DNA of 64,000 nt. It comes from Combretum micranthum. Its lineage: Eukaryota; Streptophyta; Magnoliopsida; Myrtales; Combretaceae. The DNA is taken from contig JAMXBD010001378.1 of NCBI GenBank assembly GCA_024138025.1, forward strand, positions 62,001 through 126,000, in the 5' to 3' direction. Shown piece after piece: positions 11,298-21,734 of this stretch. The notes beneath the pieces were generated by a model. That model worked only from the letters and a program-made list of their open reading frames with translations. It had not been told where the DNA came from and did no database searches. Made by a program: the position numbers and the translations under genes. How positions within the stretch are numbered: the first letter of the stretch is position 1; every line of letters begins with the position of its first letter.

Positions 11298-11782
11298 GGC
11301 ATATACAAGTAAATGACGTGGAAGCCTATGCCTTGTTTGACACGGGAGCGACTCACTCGTTCATCACATATAGTTTGGCCAACCGACTCGGATTGCCCAT
11401 AGCCACAACCACGGTTAGCTTGAGGATTAAGACCCCCACGGGGAGTGTTGTGTCGACCCGAGATCTGATAAAGGACTGTCCATTGGGAATCCTTGGTCAC
11501 CGCTCCAAAAGTGATTTAATTGTTTTGGAAATGAATAAATACGAAGTGATCCTCGGGATGAATTGGTTAAGTAAAGTTAAGGCAATAGTGGATTGCCAAA
11601 AGAGGATTGTATGTTTTTATGATCAATCAGGAGAAAAAGTAGAATTTACGGGAGAGGCCTTAGTCCCAAGAAGGATTGATCTAAGCTCGTTCGAGCTGAT
11701 GATGGAGGATGAGGAAATGATACCGATTGAGGACGTCTTGGATGAAGGGAAAAACCGGGAGGAAAGAATATTCCAGTGGTGA
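11298..11782 (+). CDS. Retropepsin-like aspartic protease, element 2
   Basis: An open frame of about 160 residues with the aspartic protease signature LFDTGATHSFI about 11 residues after the junction and the second-lobe motif EVILGMNWLSK about 75 residues further on, as in the plant RVP_2 family. It would cleave the Gag-Pol polyprotein in the virus-like particle. The catalytic D-T-G is intact. Normally it is part of one Gag-Pol frame and has no start codon of its own. It ends at a stop at 11780-11782 where the decayed RT section begins. The acidic C-terminal stretch (ELMMEDEEMIPIEDVLDEG) is the usual linker to RT. Confidence 0.85.
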
Positions 11783-12600
11783 ATGAATACTTGGATGTGT
11801 TCCCAGAAATTTTACCGGGATTACCGCCAAGGAGAGAGATCGACTTTGAGATTGTGTTGGCTCAAATACCGAACCAATATCTAAAGCGCCATACCGATGG
11901 CACCGGCTGAGTTGAAAGAGCTAAAAGACGCAGCTACAAGAGCTCCTTGGACCAGAAATTTATAAACCAAGTGTAGTATCGCCATGGGGCGCACCGTTTT
12001 GTTTGTGAAGAAGAAGGACGGATCGATGAGGTTGTGTATAGACTACCGGGAAATTGATAAGGTGCGGTCAAAAATCGATATCCTTACCGAGAATCACGAT
12101 TTATTTGACCAGCTACAAGGAGCTAGTGTGTTCTCACGTATGACTTACGTTCGGGGGTATCATCAGCTAAGGATTAAGCCTGAGGATGTGCCTAAACAGC
12201 TTTTTTCGTACTCGTTATGGGCACTACGAGTTTTTGGTAATGTCATTTGGACTGATGAATGCACCGGCTGCATTCATGGACTTAATGAATAGTCTCTAAG
12301 CCGCTTTTGGATAATGTGTCAAGTCTTTATAGACGACATCCTCATATACTCAAAGACCAGGAGCAACATGAGGAGCATCTCCGTTTGGCATTGCAAACCT
12401 TACGAGATAACAACTGTACTCTAAGCTGTCCAATTGTGACTTTTTGGTTAGACCGGATATCCTTCTCTCGGACATGTGGTAACGGGTGATGGAATCTCAG
12501 TTGATCCGAAAAGATCAAAGCAATAGTGGATTGGAAGCCACCAAACCGTTTTGAAGTGAGGAGTTTCTTGGATTGGCTGCTATTATCGCAAATTTGTGAA
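11783..12600 (+). pseudogene. Reverse transcriptase remnant, element 2
   Basis: RT homology is spread over several frames. It starts with a linker region (PRREIDFEI near 11835) and an MAPAEL-like piece near 11898. The first catalytic block follows at 11984-12292 ([41 protein letters not shown]). The catalytic aspartate in the SRMT stretch, normally S-K-I-D, is replaced. The palm motif region near 12320 reads FIDDILIYS only with frame changes. It would have been the RT domain of a Ty3/gypsy Pol. Several indels and substitutions make it non-functional, in sharp contrast to the open integrase frame downstream. Confidence 0.8.
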
Positions 12601-13064
12601 GGATTTTTTCAAAGATAGCTAAGCCGTTGACCTCAATTGACTCAAAAGAACGAAAAATTCATTTGGACAGACAAGAGAGAACAAAGTTTTCAGGAACTAA
12701 AGCGACGACTGGTCTCGGCACCGATTTTGGTTTTACCAGATCCGAAAAGCCTTACACGGTACATAGTGATGCTTCGAAAATGGTCTTGGGTGCTCTTGAT
12801 GCAAGAACGGAAGGTCATTGCGTTATGCTTCTCGGCAATTGAGACCGCATGAACAGAATTAACCCTACGCATACTTGGAGCTAGCTGCAGTTGTCTTTGC
12901 CTTGAAGTTATGGCGACATTACCTGTATGGACAACGGTGTGAGATATACACCGATCATAAAAGCCTTAAATACTGTTCACACAGAAGGAGTTGAACATGC
13001 GGCAAAGGAGGTGGCTGGAATTAATAAAAGATTATGACCTGGGATAAATTACTGTCCAGGAAGA
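12601..13064 (+). pseudogene. RNase H remnant, element 2
   Basis: Pieces of the Ty3/gypsy RNase H follow RT in mixed frames: FIWTDKREQSFQELKRRL (12656 onward), a degraded HSDASK stretch near 12763, [17 protein letters not shown] near 12883, and [11 protein letters not shown] near 12945. The order and spacing are typical. At least three frame changes are needed to read it, so it is a relic. Its end runs into the N-A-V-A-D-A-L-S-R-K connector that opens the integrase frame. Confidence 0.75.
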
Positions 13065-14672
13065 GTGAATGCAGTCGCAGACGCCCTAAGTCGGAAGAAT
13101 CATGGAGAGGTAGCCGCTTTGATTACAAGCCAGAAGGAGTTGATTAAGGAATTTGAGAAGTTAAGGATCGAGTTCACAGATCAAAGTGCTGAGCTGGAGA
13201 TATCTAACTTGGTGCTGGAACCAACCCTCGTGGAAAGAATCAAAGAAGCACAGAGGTACGACGAGGTGATACAAAGGATAAAAAGGGAAACCCAAGCGGG
13301 GAAATACCTTGACTTTGCCGTGGATGAGGAAGACGTGATCCGGATGAACGGAAGGCTGTGCGTACCAGAGGATGAGGAGTTGAAGAAGGAGATAATGGGT
13401 GAAGCACATAACTCCGGGTATACCATGCATCCGGGAGGCACCAAAATGTACCAGGATTTGAAAAGTTGCTATTGGTGGAATGGGATGAAGCGAGATGTGG
13501 CAGATTATGTAATGAAGTGCACAGTATGCCAACAAGTGAAGGTAGAACACCAGAGACCGGGCGGAATGCTAAAGCCCTTACCTATCCCTGAATGGAAGTG
13601 GGATCAAATATCCATGGATTTTGTTTGTGGCTTCCCAAAGACTCCATCGGGTTGTGATGCAATATGGGTAATAGTGGATCGGTTAACTAAGTCGGCGCAT
13701 TTCCTACCCATAAATATGACCTATTCAATGGAAAAGTTAGCCAAGATCTACATCAGAGAGATCGTAAGATTACATGGCATACCTGCGGGGATCATCTCAG
13801 ATAGAGACCCAAGATTCGTGTCTAAGTTTTGGACGAGCTTACAGAAGAGCTTGGGTATACTACATTTCAGTACGGCTTACCATCCCCAGACCGACGGACA
13901 GTCTGAGCGGACGATCCAAACCCTAGAAGATATGTTAAGGGCGTGTGCCCTGGAATTCAAAGGGAGTTGGGATAGTCATGTTCACCTAATCGAGTTTGCC
14001 TATAATAACAGCTATCACTCCACTATCCAGATGCCTCCGTATGAAGCCTTATATGGACGGCGATGTAGGTCCCCTTTGTTTTGGGATGAGGTGGAAAAGG
14101 TAGCGATTGGGCCGGAATTGGTGCAGGAGGCCGCAGATAAAGTGAGGTTGATTCAGCGGAAGATGAAGGAAGCCCAGGATCGACAAAAGAGCTGGGCGGA
14201 CTTGAAAAGACGGGAGCTTGAATTTAAAGTGGGTGATCATGTGTACCTGAAGATAAACCCGATCAAAAGTATCAAGAGGATGCGTACGCAAGGGAAATTA
14301 AGCCCGAGATACATTGGACCTTTTGAGATCTTAGAAAGAGTTGGAAGCCTGGCGTATCGGCTAGCCCTACCACCTAATTTGTCCGGGATTCACAATGTGT
14401 TCCATGTGTCAGTTTTGAGGAGGTATGTTGCCGATCCAGAGAGGATTCTGGAACTGGAGCCAATCCAGCTGAAGGAAAACCTGACCTATGAAGAACACCC
14501 AGTAAAGATATTGGATAAGAAAACTCAAAAGCTACGAAACAAAGACATTCACTACGTGAAAGTATTATGGAGGAATCATGCTTTTGAAGAGGCAACCTGG
14601 GAGGCGGAGGATGAAATCCGGAAAAAGTACCCCGAGATATTTGAAGGACAAGGTACGTCAGTTCCGTTTTGA
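13065..14672 (+). CDS. Integrase with C-terminal chromodomain, element 2
   Basis: A continuous frame of 535 residues starting in the RNase H-integrase connector (NAVADALSRK). The HHCC zinc-binding part is at about residues 118-158 (MHPGGTKMYQDLKSCYWW, CTVCQQVK). The DDE core carries D in MDFVCGFP, D in ISDRDPRF and E in DGQSERTIQTLEDMLR. A GPFEILERVGSLAYRLALP block follows, then a chromodomain-like C-terminus (VKILDKKTQKLRNKD, WRNHAFEEATWEAED). This composition identifies a chromovirus of the Tekay/Del type. Integrase inserts the cDNA, and chromodomains are thought to steer it to particular chromatin. The frame opens at GTG because it is the 3' part of a polyprotein, not an independent gene. 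Confidence 0.93.
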   Translation: MNAVADALSRKNHGEVAALITSQKELIKEFEKLRIEFTDQSAELEISNLVLEPTLVERIKEAQRYDEVIQRIKRETQAGKYLDFAVDEEDVIRMNGRLCVPEDEELKKEIMGEAHNSGYTMHPGGTKMYQDLKSCYWWNGMKRDVADYVMKCTVCQQVKVEHQRPGGMLKPLPIPEWKWDQISMDFVCGFPKTPSGCDAIWVIVDRLTKSAHFLPINMTYSMEKLAKIYIREIVRLHGIPAGIISDRDPRFVSKFWTSLQKSLGILHFSTAYHPQTDGQSERTIQTLEDMLRACALEFKGSWDSHVHLIEFAYNNSYHSTIQMPPYEALYGRRCRSPLFWDEVEKVAIGPELVQEAADKVRLIQRKMKEAQDRQKSWADLKRRELEFKVGDHVYLKINPIKSIKRMRTQGKLSPRYIGPFEILERVGSLAYRLALPPNLSGIHNVFHVSVLRRYVADPERILELEPIQLKENLTYEEHPVKILDKKTQKLRNKDIHYVKVLWRNHAFEEATWEAEDEIRKKYPEIFEGQGTSVPF

Positions 14673-14688
14673 GGGCAAAACTTTATTT

Positions 14689-14701
14689 AAGGTGGGGAGG
14701 T
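14689..14701 (+). other. Polypurine tract of element 2
   Basis: AAGGTGGGGAGGT lies directly before the LTR start TGTAAACCCCGG at 14702 and just after the Pol stop at 14670-14672. This is the standard arrangement for plant Ty3/gypsy elements. Confidence 0.88.
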
Positions 14702-17408
14702 TGTAAACCCCGGAAATTCTCAGTAGCTAGAAAACCCCAGGAGTGGGAAACGAAACCCTAATCCGATCAGATTGAGTTTAGTTAGTGAATAGAGCCTAGG
14801 AACCCTAAATCCGGCTTTCCTTCGGTTTCATAGTAAAATAAATAAATTGGAGTGAATGAATTTGAATTGTTGTTCCAAAGTACATTTCAAACCTTTGAAA
14901 GTTTTAAATTCGGGAATTTTTCAATTCCGGGCCTTCCCGAGCCCAATTACGGAAAAGCGTGCCCCGGGCCACGGATTCAGAAAAATATTCCGGAATATTC
15001 ATTAGAACCGTAATTTTATAAGGATTCCAAAATATCAATTTCATAATTTTCCGAGCTATAAAGGTTACAGTTATAGCTTTTCCCGTGTTTTTGGAACAAC
15101 CGGTAAAGTAGATGTCTTGTCTACTATTCACAAGTACAACCTACACTACACACTACCCATACCCTATTCTTACATCCTTACAACTACTCATTTCAATTTT
15201 CTTTTCCAAGAAATTTGTCTCTTTAATAATTATTACATTTATTACATTTTCATTTACTAAATTACAAAAAATCAAATTTTAAACACACACACACTCCATG
15301 CATGAAGTGGCCGGCGCCCCTCCCTCTTATTTCCCCCTCAATTGTATTATTTTTACTTCATTTTTATTAACTAAACCCTAATTCCCTTAGTATATACTAA
15401 ATGTTCTCTCTCTCTTCATTTTCTTCTCATTTGAACTTTTGAAAAAGAGAAAAACTCTCTTCTTTTTCCCTTTTGTGCCGTGAGCTTCTTCCTCTCCCCA
15501 TCCTCACTTTCCAACTTTGCTTCTTCTCTTTTTCACTTCAAGACTCTATTGGTATGTGTATTTAAGCTTTGTTCCTTCCAATCCTTGTAATGGCAAAGCT
15601 ATGTCTTGTGTGTTTTCTCATTTAATCCCAATGAGCTCATGCTAGGGACATGAAAACACATAAACAAGAATATCAAGCCATCACAAGACATGGATCTAGT
15701 GTTTAGATGAGCTTATGTTAAGATCTCACCTTGTTCATGCATGTAAAGTAGTGATCTTGCATATATATTGTTATTCATGTCATGAGATCCATGATTTATG
15801 CATCATACTTAGTAGATCTAAAGTTTAGCTAGCCACATTGTCATTTACATGTATGATCATAGAGCTATTTTCATTTTCATGCATTGATGACCACAAAAAT
15901 GTAGTCTTGTTCATATATAGTGATGATAGATAGTATATCTTGACATGTAGAAGGCAAGACCATTGAAAAAGGAAAGACTTTGTTATATATGGAAAGTTGA
16001 AAATTCGGATGAAATGGAAACCCTACCCTAAAGACCTCCAAAATCATTTTTAAACTTATATTTCATAAGAAAAATGAAGGGTATGTGTAATAGACATGTT
16101 GAAGGAATTATTTTCATGAGTTTAGATGAGTTAGGCATAATAAAAATAAGAAAAACAAGAGGTGAAGTTAGAAGTGGAAAGTGTTGACTTTGATTGTGAA
16201 GTCAAATTCGTAACTTTGTGTGATGCCTAAATAAACACTTAGTATTTAAGTCTAAAATGAATGTTTTATAAGCTAAATGAAGTCCTTAGATAATGTATAC
16301 ATTGAAGCCCCAATTTTTAATGCATTAGACTAGATTTCCCTTAAGAAAAATGTAAGAAAAGAAAATTTGGAAAATTCGGATTTTACAAATAGCTTATTTG
16401 AAAACATGTTTACCAAATGAAAAATGTGAATTTTTGTGCATGAATGGAGACCATGACTATTATAGACTTTGAGAACCTATTTTAGTTAAATAATAAGTAG
16501 ATTATAAGATTAAAACCAAAGAAACCCTAAGGAGTATAATGTGGGAGAATAACTTCTTAGATTTAGCCTTTATGAAACTTTCCCCAACACTTAGGATTCC
16601 TAAAAGTTAATTACTACAAAAATCATCATGACCATGCACACATGGAGTTCATTACATAGCATACACATTTGTAGCTCATTCCTAAATCTTCATGCATAAA
16701 TCACTCACTAGGAACATTTCTTATCAAAAGCAAAACACATTTTCAAAGTTGGATCAATTGCGGAACAGAACTGATCCCACTGTTCCGTGACCCTATGATT
16801 TTCAAAACTTGGATTTAATACTTGAATTAGATAGATCTTTCGAAGTAGATGAAGATCGATATAAAGTTTGCGAAATTCCGAGTTAAAATGACCAAGTTAT
16901 GGCCGTTTTAAGTCGGAACTTCCAAATATAGCGAGAAATCCGAATTCAACTAGTCTAGATGTATAGTTTGATTTAATTACATGGTAAGAATCTCATAGGG
17001 ATTATTCTTGATTGGTAGGTGATTCCGAGCAGGACGACTCTCTACCACCCGATTATTACTATTAAGGAGTTTGGTGACCCATGGCCGAGTGAGTTACTTC
17101 CACTCTCAATTAATGCTTGTGAATGTAATGTAGTGGCACTAGTGATGTAGGCAAAGATAAAAGAATTGTACAAGCATGATGGGGTATGTGGGAATTATTT
17201 ATGTTGTGAATTGTTGATATGTGAAATGGACTTAAGGTATATCGAAACGGGTGTTAAGATATTGATTGTTTTATTAGAATCTTATGATGAATGTCTGCGT
17301 ATACTTGTTGGTCACTTAAAAGAATCGAATTAATGACTATTCGACTCCGACTATAAACTGAGTTCATTCATGTCAATGGGGTTGGAGCATTTGCATTGGT
17401 TGGTTTTT

Positions 17409-17484
17409 CGTGACCCATAAAACGAATGTGAGGTTAATCGTGATCCATAAAACGAATGTGAGGTTAATCGTGATCCATAAAACG
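17409..17484 (+). repeat. 30-bp tandem repeat in the family B LTR
   Basis: About 2.5 copies of a 30-bp unit containing CGTGATCCATAAAACGAATG. They lie about 70 bp before the conserved hairpin pair. Confidence 0.9.
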
Positions 17485-17552
17485 AGCTTTTAATCAGTTG
17501 ACCGTGAGCTTAAACGGCGTCGTACCGCAGGAATCGTTAATCTGCTAACCCG

Positions 17553-17710
17553 GGATGGAGGGCGTAAGTCCATCCACATATGATTTCCGGTTGGTCATAT
17601 GTTTGTTGATTTCATTTGTATGGTGCATACACTTGCTTGAATAATCACTTGCTTGAATGATTGTATCTAATTGCGTTATGGAAGTATTACTCACTAAGCT
17701 AGTTAGCTTA
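17553..17710 (+). promoter_or_regulatory. Conserved hairpin array of the LTRs (family B copy)
   Basis: Three inverted repeats: GGATGGA/TCCATCC with loop GGGCGTAAG-like (17553-17575), CATATGA/TCATATG with a TTTCCGG-containing loop (17577-17601), and TAAGCTA/TAGCTTA (17695-17710). Equivalents exist in family A (6472-6632 and 48889-48937, minus strand), family D (44649-44810, 57753-57802) and the mosaic LTR (62808-62959). Stem bases change in pairs between families. The function is unknown; a structured RNA leader or protein-binding DNA cruciform is possible. Confidence 0.6.
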
Positions 17711-18120
17711 CGCCCCGATAGTGTTTATCTTTTGCAGCATGAGTTTATATGGCTTAGGCCAAGACAAGCCACAGCGCAGGTACCGGAGATAGGAGTTTCC
17801 CATAGAAGTTTGATTCATTTCTTTTGTATAGACTTCCATTGGAAACTAAGGACTCTGGATGACTGTAATAGACTGTTATTCTTTTGCGGGGGAATGCCCC
17901 TTAGATTTTGTAAACCTTAAAGATTTATGCGTTTTGATTTATTATCTATGGCTAATGAATGCCTTGTTAAACTGTTAAACTCCATTTGTTGAAGTATTCT
18001 ATTGTCGTAAGGGAACGCTTTACATCTACTTAAGACTCCGAAGGCCCGGTTAGGGAACTCGAGAGTCTTACTTAGTATGTGGCGGACTGTTACGTTTAGG
18101 ATACCCTACGGGGCGTGACA

Positions 18121-18276
18121 ACAGGGACGGTCTTGTCGATAAGATCGTAGAAGCTTCTAGAGAACATATATATATATATATATATCTCTCTCTCTCTCTC
18201 GAGACTGCTCGAAGTCGATTTTCAAAAAACCAATATAACAAAGAGATATATATATAATATATATCTTTGTTCTCCA
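18121..18276. repeat. TA and CT microsatellites with hairpin, left junction of the endogenous caulimovirid
   Basis: After the LTR end comes about 45 bp of unique sequence, then a TA tract (about 18166-18185), a CT tract (18185-18200), unique sequence, and an inverted repeat, CAAAGAGATATATATA paired with ATATATCTTTG (18238-18269), immediately before the viral primer binding site. A second TA tract lies at 26159-26184 beyond the viral 3' region. Endogenous caulimovirids are often found in TA-rich repeats (known for florendoviruses), so I take these as the integration junctions. Confidence 0.6.
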
Positions 18277-18289
18277 TGGTATCAGAGCC
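18277..18289 (+). other. Primer binding site of the endogenous caulimovirid
   Basis: TGGTATCAGAGCC is complementary to the 3' end of initiator tRNA-Met. By convention this is position 1 of a caulimovirid genome. Confidence 0.9.
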
Positions 18290-18576
18290 AAGGAGAGGAT
18301 ATAGATCTGATTTAATAAGTTCTTAAAAAAAAAAAAAAGAGTACACGATTACCATAGGTAGTGATATAAAGTTATATTACGATTTTACTTGGGACGATTA
18401 CCATTGGTGGTGATCCCAGAATGAGGCTAGCCTACTGAGGCCAGGCGTAATTCCTAGAAAGGTTGCTGAAGGTCATAATTTGGAAGTCACAGTTTGGGAT
18501 AAAAGTAGTCCTGTAAAAATGTAATACAATTTTAGAAGAAAAGTAGTCTTGTTATTATGAATTATTAAGAAGAACT
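18290..18576 (+). promoter_or_regulatory. Viral leader
   Basis: About 290 nt between the primer site and the first ORF. It has an A-tract near 18325-18340 and a direct repeat (ACGATTACCAT with GGTAGTGAT or GGTGGTGAT) at about 18345-18365 and 18399-18419. In each copy ACC faces GGT, so each could form a small hairpin. Caulimovirid leaders are structured and contain short upstream ORFs; nothing more specific can be claimed here. Confidence 0.5.
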
Positions 18577-19797
18577 ATGTCCTCTACTAGCTTTGCTCCC
18601 TCGAAGCAAGGTTCAGAAGATAATATTCTAAACCAAGATAAAATCCATATGAAGGATTTTGATGAAGCCATAGATAATTGGAAAATTCCAAAGCTGGCTT
18701 ACAATGAAATATATCAAATGGCTAAATGGAAACTCTTTTCCAAAAATGACTATGTTATAGCCACAGAAGAAAAGGGCGTTCCTATTTCTAATGGCCTCAC
18801 TTCTATGGAGATTTTTAACAAAGAATCTATCAAAAAATATTCCAAGGATTGGAATTATATCCACATAGGTCTGGTTCAAGTAGGAGCTAAACCTCTTACT
18901 AAATTAGGCCTGGATACTTCCATCCTCATGATACTCAGAGATTCTAGAGAACTGGAGTATGAAAGATCAATTCATCCTGCAGTAGAAACTAGCCTGAGTA
19001 ATGGCCTTGTCCAATTCGATTGTCATCCTAATGTAACCATAGGGTTAAAGGATAAAACAATCATGAAGTCTTTAATCCTCCAGCTTAAGACTCACAACTA
19101 CCGAATGTTGGAAGGATCACTTCCAATGGCTGTAATATACAAGATATATTACAAACTTATGAAAACAGCTTTTGGATCTAAGGCTTTTAAGGTTGACAGG
19201 AGAGGTCAAACCTTATTAATCCAGACAGATCTTTCAAAAGCTAATGTTTCTATCCCCAAAATGATTCAATGGAACCAAATCAATCTACCTCAGCAATGGG
19301 AAGTAGATAATCCTCTTCCAAAAAAGATTGTGTATAACACTAAACCCACCAATGTTATACAACATCCTGAAGGAAAAGTAACCATACAATTTTCTAGGAG
19401 ATCTCTAGATCTACCTAGAAATAATGTGGAAATTAGGACAATATTGTCTTCTTCTTCAAGAAGATCTTTTGACCTGCCTCCACCCGTGATTACTATTCCT
19501 CCTCTGGTACCTCCTATAAATACCAGAGCTCCCCCAAATCAAAATAATCCTCCTTCTATTGAAACTACTCTTGAAATTCCAAATCAAAGCGATCCGTCTT
19601 TGATAGGAATTGTGACTGGAGATAATGGTTTACCTAGATTAGTTCACCAACAAACTGGTTATGAAGAACCAGCCTTCTCAGAGGTCCAAGAAGATGAACT
19701 CAACATTTTAGATAAACCTTTCACACCTGACAGGAAATATCTAAACAAAGAGTTTAGTTCAACCAAAAATGAGAAAATCAAGGAAATGGTATTTTAA
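18577..19797 (+). CDS. Movement protein region of the endogenous caulimovirid
   Basis: An uninterrupted frame of 406 residues from the first good ATG after the leader. The middle part (about residues 50-260) has features of the caulimovirid/30K movement protein family, including the stretch YKIYYKLMKTAFGSKAF near residues 190-206 and a beta-rich pattern before it. In living viruses this domain forms tubules or modifies plasmodesmata for cell-to-cell spread. The C-terminal third is Pro/Ser/Asn-rich and probably a linker. The frame stops at 19795, where the reading frame appears to shift, so in the ancestor the ORF most likely continued as a polyprotein. No stop occurs within the movement domain, unlike the downstream domains. 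Confidence 0.8.
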   Translation: MSSTSFAPSKQGSEDNILNQDKIHMKDFDEAIDNWKIPKLAYNEIYQMAKWKLFSKNDYVIATEEKGVPISNGLTSMEIFNKESIKKYSKDWNYIHIGLVQVGAKPLTKLGLDTSILMILRDSRELEYERSIHPAVETSLSNGLVQFDCHPNVTIGLKDKTIMKSLILQLKTHNYRMLEGSLPMAVIYKIYYKLMKTAFGSKAFKVDRRGQTLLIQTDLSKANVSIPKMIQWNQINLPQQWEVDNPLPKKIVYNTKPTNVIQHPEGKVTIQFSRRSLDLPRNNVEIRTILSSSSRRSFDLPPPVITIPPLVPPINTRAPPNQNNPPSIETTLEIPNQSDPSLIGIVTGDNGLPRLVHQQTGYEEPAFSEVQEDELNILDKPFTPDRKYLNKEFSSTKNEKIKEMVF

Positions 19798-21730
19798 TAC
19801 TTTTTCTGATTTTAAAAATGAAATCAAAGATGAATATTATAAATTCATGTTTGATAATCAAATCCAAATATTATTCTTTGATTGGTTTCAGAAATATTAT
19901 TTGGCCCTAAACAAATCAATGTTATAAACCACTATTTTACTTGGCAGATTGGTGATGGACAAACCATTGAGTCCAACCATCCACCGCTCATCCAATTAAA
20001 ACAAGTTTATAAGAATAAAGATATCACTCTGGCACCTTTCAAGTCTTCTGATAATGAAGAAAATGGAATCAGAAAAATCATTGAGCAAAATAACTTTACC
20101 AATCAACATTTGCACACTATGGGCAAACAGTTAGACAGGATTGGAGTTATTTTGGATAATGATAAACCCAAAGTTTTCCCAAATGTTTCTTTAAACATTC
20201 CAAAAAATCCTTCTAAAGAATTTTTAAAAGCTTTAGAGAAAAAGGAAATTAAGGCCCCTTTGATAAAACCTTTTGAATTTCCCAAAAGACCTTCTAAAGA
20301 ATTTTTAAAAGCATTAAAAAGAAAATCAAAAGAACAAATTGATTTCAACAAAACCCCTAACACTACAACATCTTCTTACACAAAACTCATGAACTTGACC
20401 ATTGAGGATACCCCTAATCAAAATATCAATGTTTTAAATGAAAACTAATAACGAATCAATTAACAGTTCATTTTTCGAACAAATTGATCAAATCAATAAA
20501 GTTACTTAGAAAAAACCCCAGAAACTTTACTATCAGAGAGCAACCCCTCCTGACATTTTGATCTAAGAAAATGATGAAAACAATTATCAAAACAAATATT
20601 CTGCAGGATCCACTTATGAATGGAACATAGATGGAGCCTCAGAACAAAAAATTCTCAATGTTTTGAATCAAATGATAATGTTTTCGAACACCAACAAAGC
20701 AAATGATACAATGATTATCACATCACCATAATGATAATTTCCAGTTTTACTGGACAATTAAAAGGTTCGTGGGATAATTATTTGGATATGAAAGAAGGAA
20801 TTTTATTCTTACTTCATATAAAGTCGATGAAGAAGGAATAAAAATCCTTGATGAAAAGATGAACCTATCCCCCATATGGTCAATACTCTCATATATCTAT
20901 TAGTCAACATTTTATTGGTGATCCATCTCACTTTAGAGACAGATCCTTAGAATTTTGTCTAATATGAAATGTAAATCATTAGGAGAATTTCGCCCATATA
21001 AGGATGTATTCTTCCAAAGGATCCTCCTTAGAAATGATTGTAATCAAGCTTTTTGGAGAGAAAAGTTTCTTGCAGGATTACCTAATCTCATAGTGATCAA
21101 GTAAGAAATAAATTAAGAGAAATTACAATGGTGAAATTCCTTATGATCAACTTTCATATGAGAATTAGCCTCATATGTTTCTAAAATTGGAACAAATCTT
21201 TGCACCAACATCAGACTTCAAAAACAATTGAAGAATGAACAAAGAATGAAACACAAAAGTCTTGGTGACTTCTGCCCAATATGATCCCTCTTTTGAAAAT
21301 AAAAAATCAAAAAACAAATGTACTGAATGTTTTTCTCATAAAAAATCTAAAAGAAATTTCAAAAAGAAGAAATTCTTTAAGAAAAATAATATGAGAAAAA
21401 ACAACAGAACAACGAACCTTCCAAAAAGAAAGAAAAACAATTTTGGAAAAAACTTAAATGTTTCAAATGTAGAAAAATTGGGCATACGGCAAAATTCTGC
21501 AAAATTAATAACAAAATCAATGAATTAAATCTTAATGAAGAAACAATGGAACACCTTTTGCAAATTTTTGCTGAAAATGATTGTGATTCTATTTCCTCCT
21601 CTGACAATGAAGGAATTCAAGTCAATGACACTGAATCCACTTCTTCAGAAGAAATATATGTTCTAAACAAAGAAGAAGAAGATATTCTTCTAATGTTAGA
21701 CCAAATGCCAGATTCCGAAAAATAAGAATA
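19798..21730 (+). pseudogene. Capsid region of the endogenous caulimovirid (broken)
   Basis: Coding traces lie in several frames. An Asn/Lys-rich segment (19882-20448) contains two similar heptad-like repeats (SKEFLKALEKK and SKEFLKALKRK). A piece near 20616-20680 carries YEWNIDGASEQKILNVL, and another near 20748 carries FTGQLKGSWDNYL; both resemble the capsid core of petuvirus/florendovirus-like viruses. A very basic stretch (21290-21440) is followed by one zinc knuckle, CFKCRKIGHTAKFC (21459-21500, CX2CX4HX4C), the caulimovirid capsid hallmark. An acidic tail follows. Stops and frame changes at about 19798, 20446, 20560, 20730-21260 and 21525 disable it. Confidence 0.8.
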
Positions 21731-21734
21731 CATT

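Larger units (their letters stand above)
14702..18120 (+). mobile_element. 3' LTR of element 2, LTR family B (3419 bp)
   Basis: It starts TGTAAACCCCGG after the PPT and ends GGGGCGTGACA. It carries the near-invariant box (16874-16915), the paired hairpins (17553-17601) and the palindrome TAAGCTA-gt-TAGCTTA (17695-17710) found in the other families. A 30-bp tandem repeat occupies 17409-17484. A TATA-like region and a pyrimidine-rich stretch at about 15400-15540 could hold the promoter and transcript start. The 5' LTR is outside the window, so no target-site duplication can be checked. Confidence 0.9.

Noticed and set aside
13161..13550. Minus-strand ORFs under the integrase (13161-13550, 13181-13444, 14049-14291, 14374-14595)
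   Set aside because: They are antisense shadows of the integrase frame without recognisable content.
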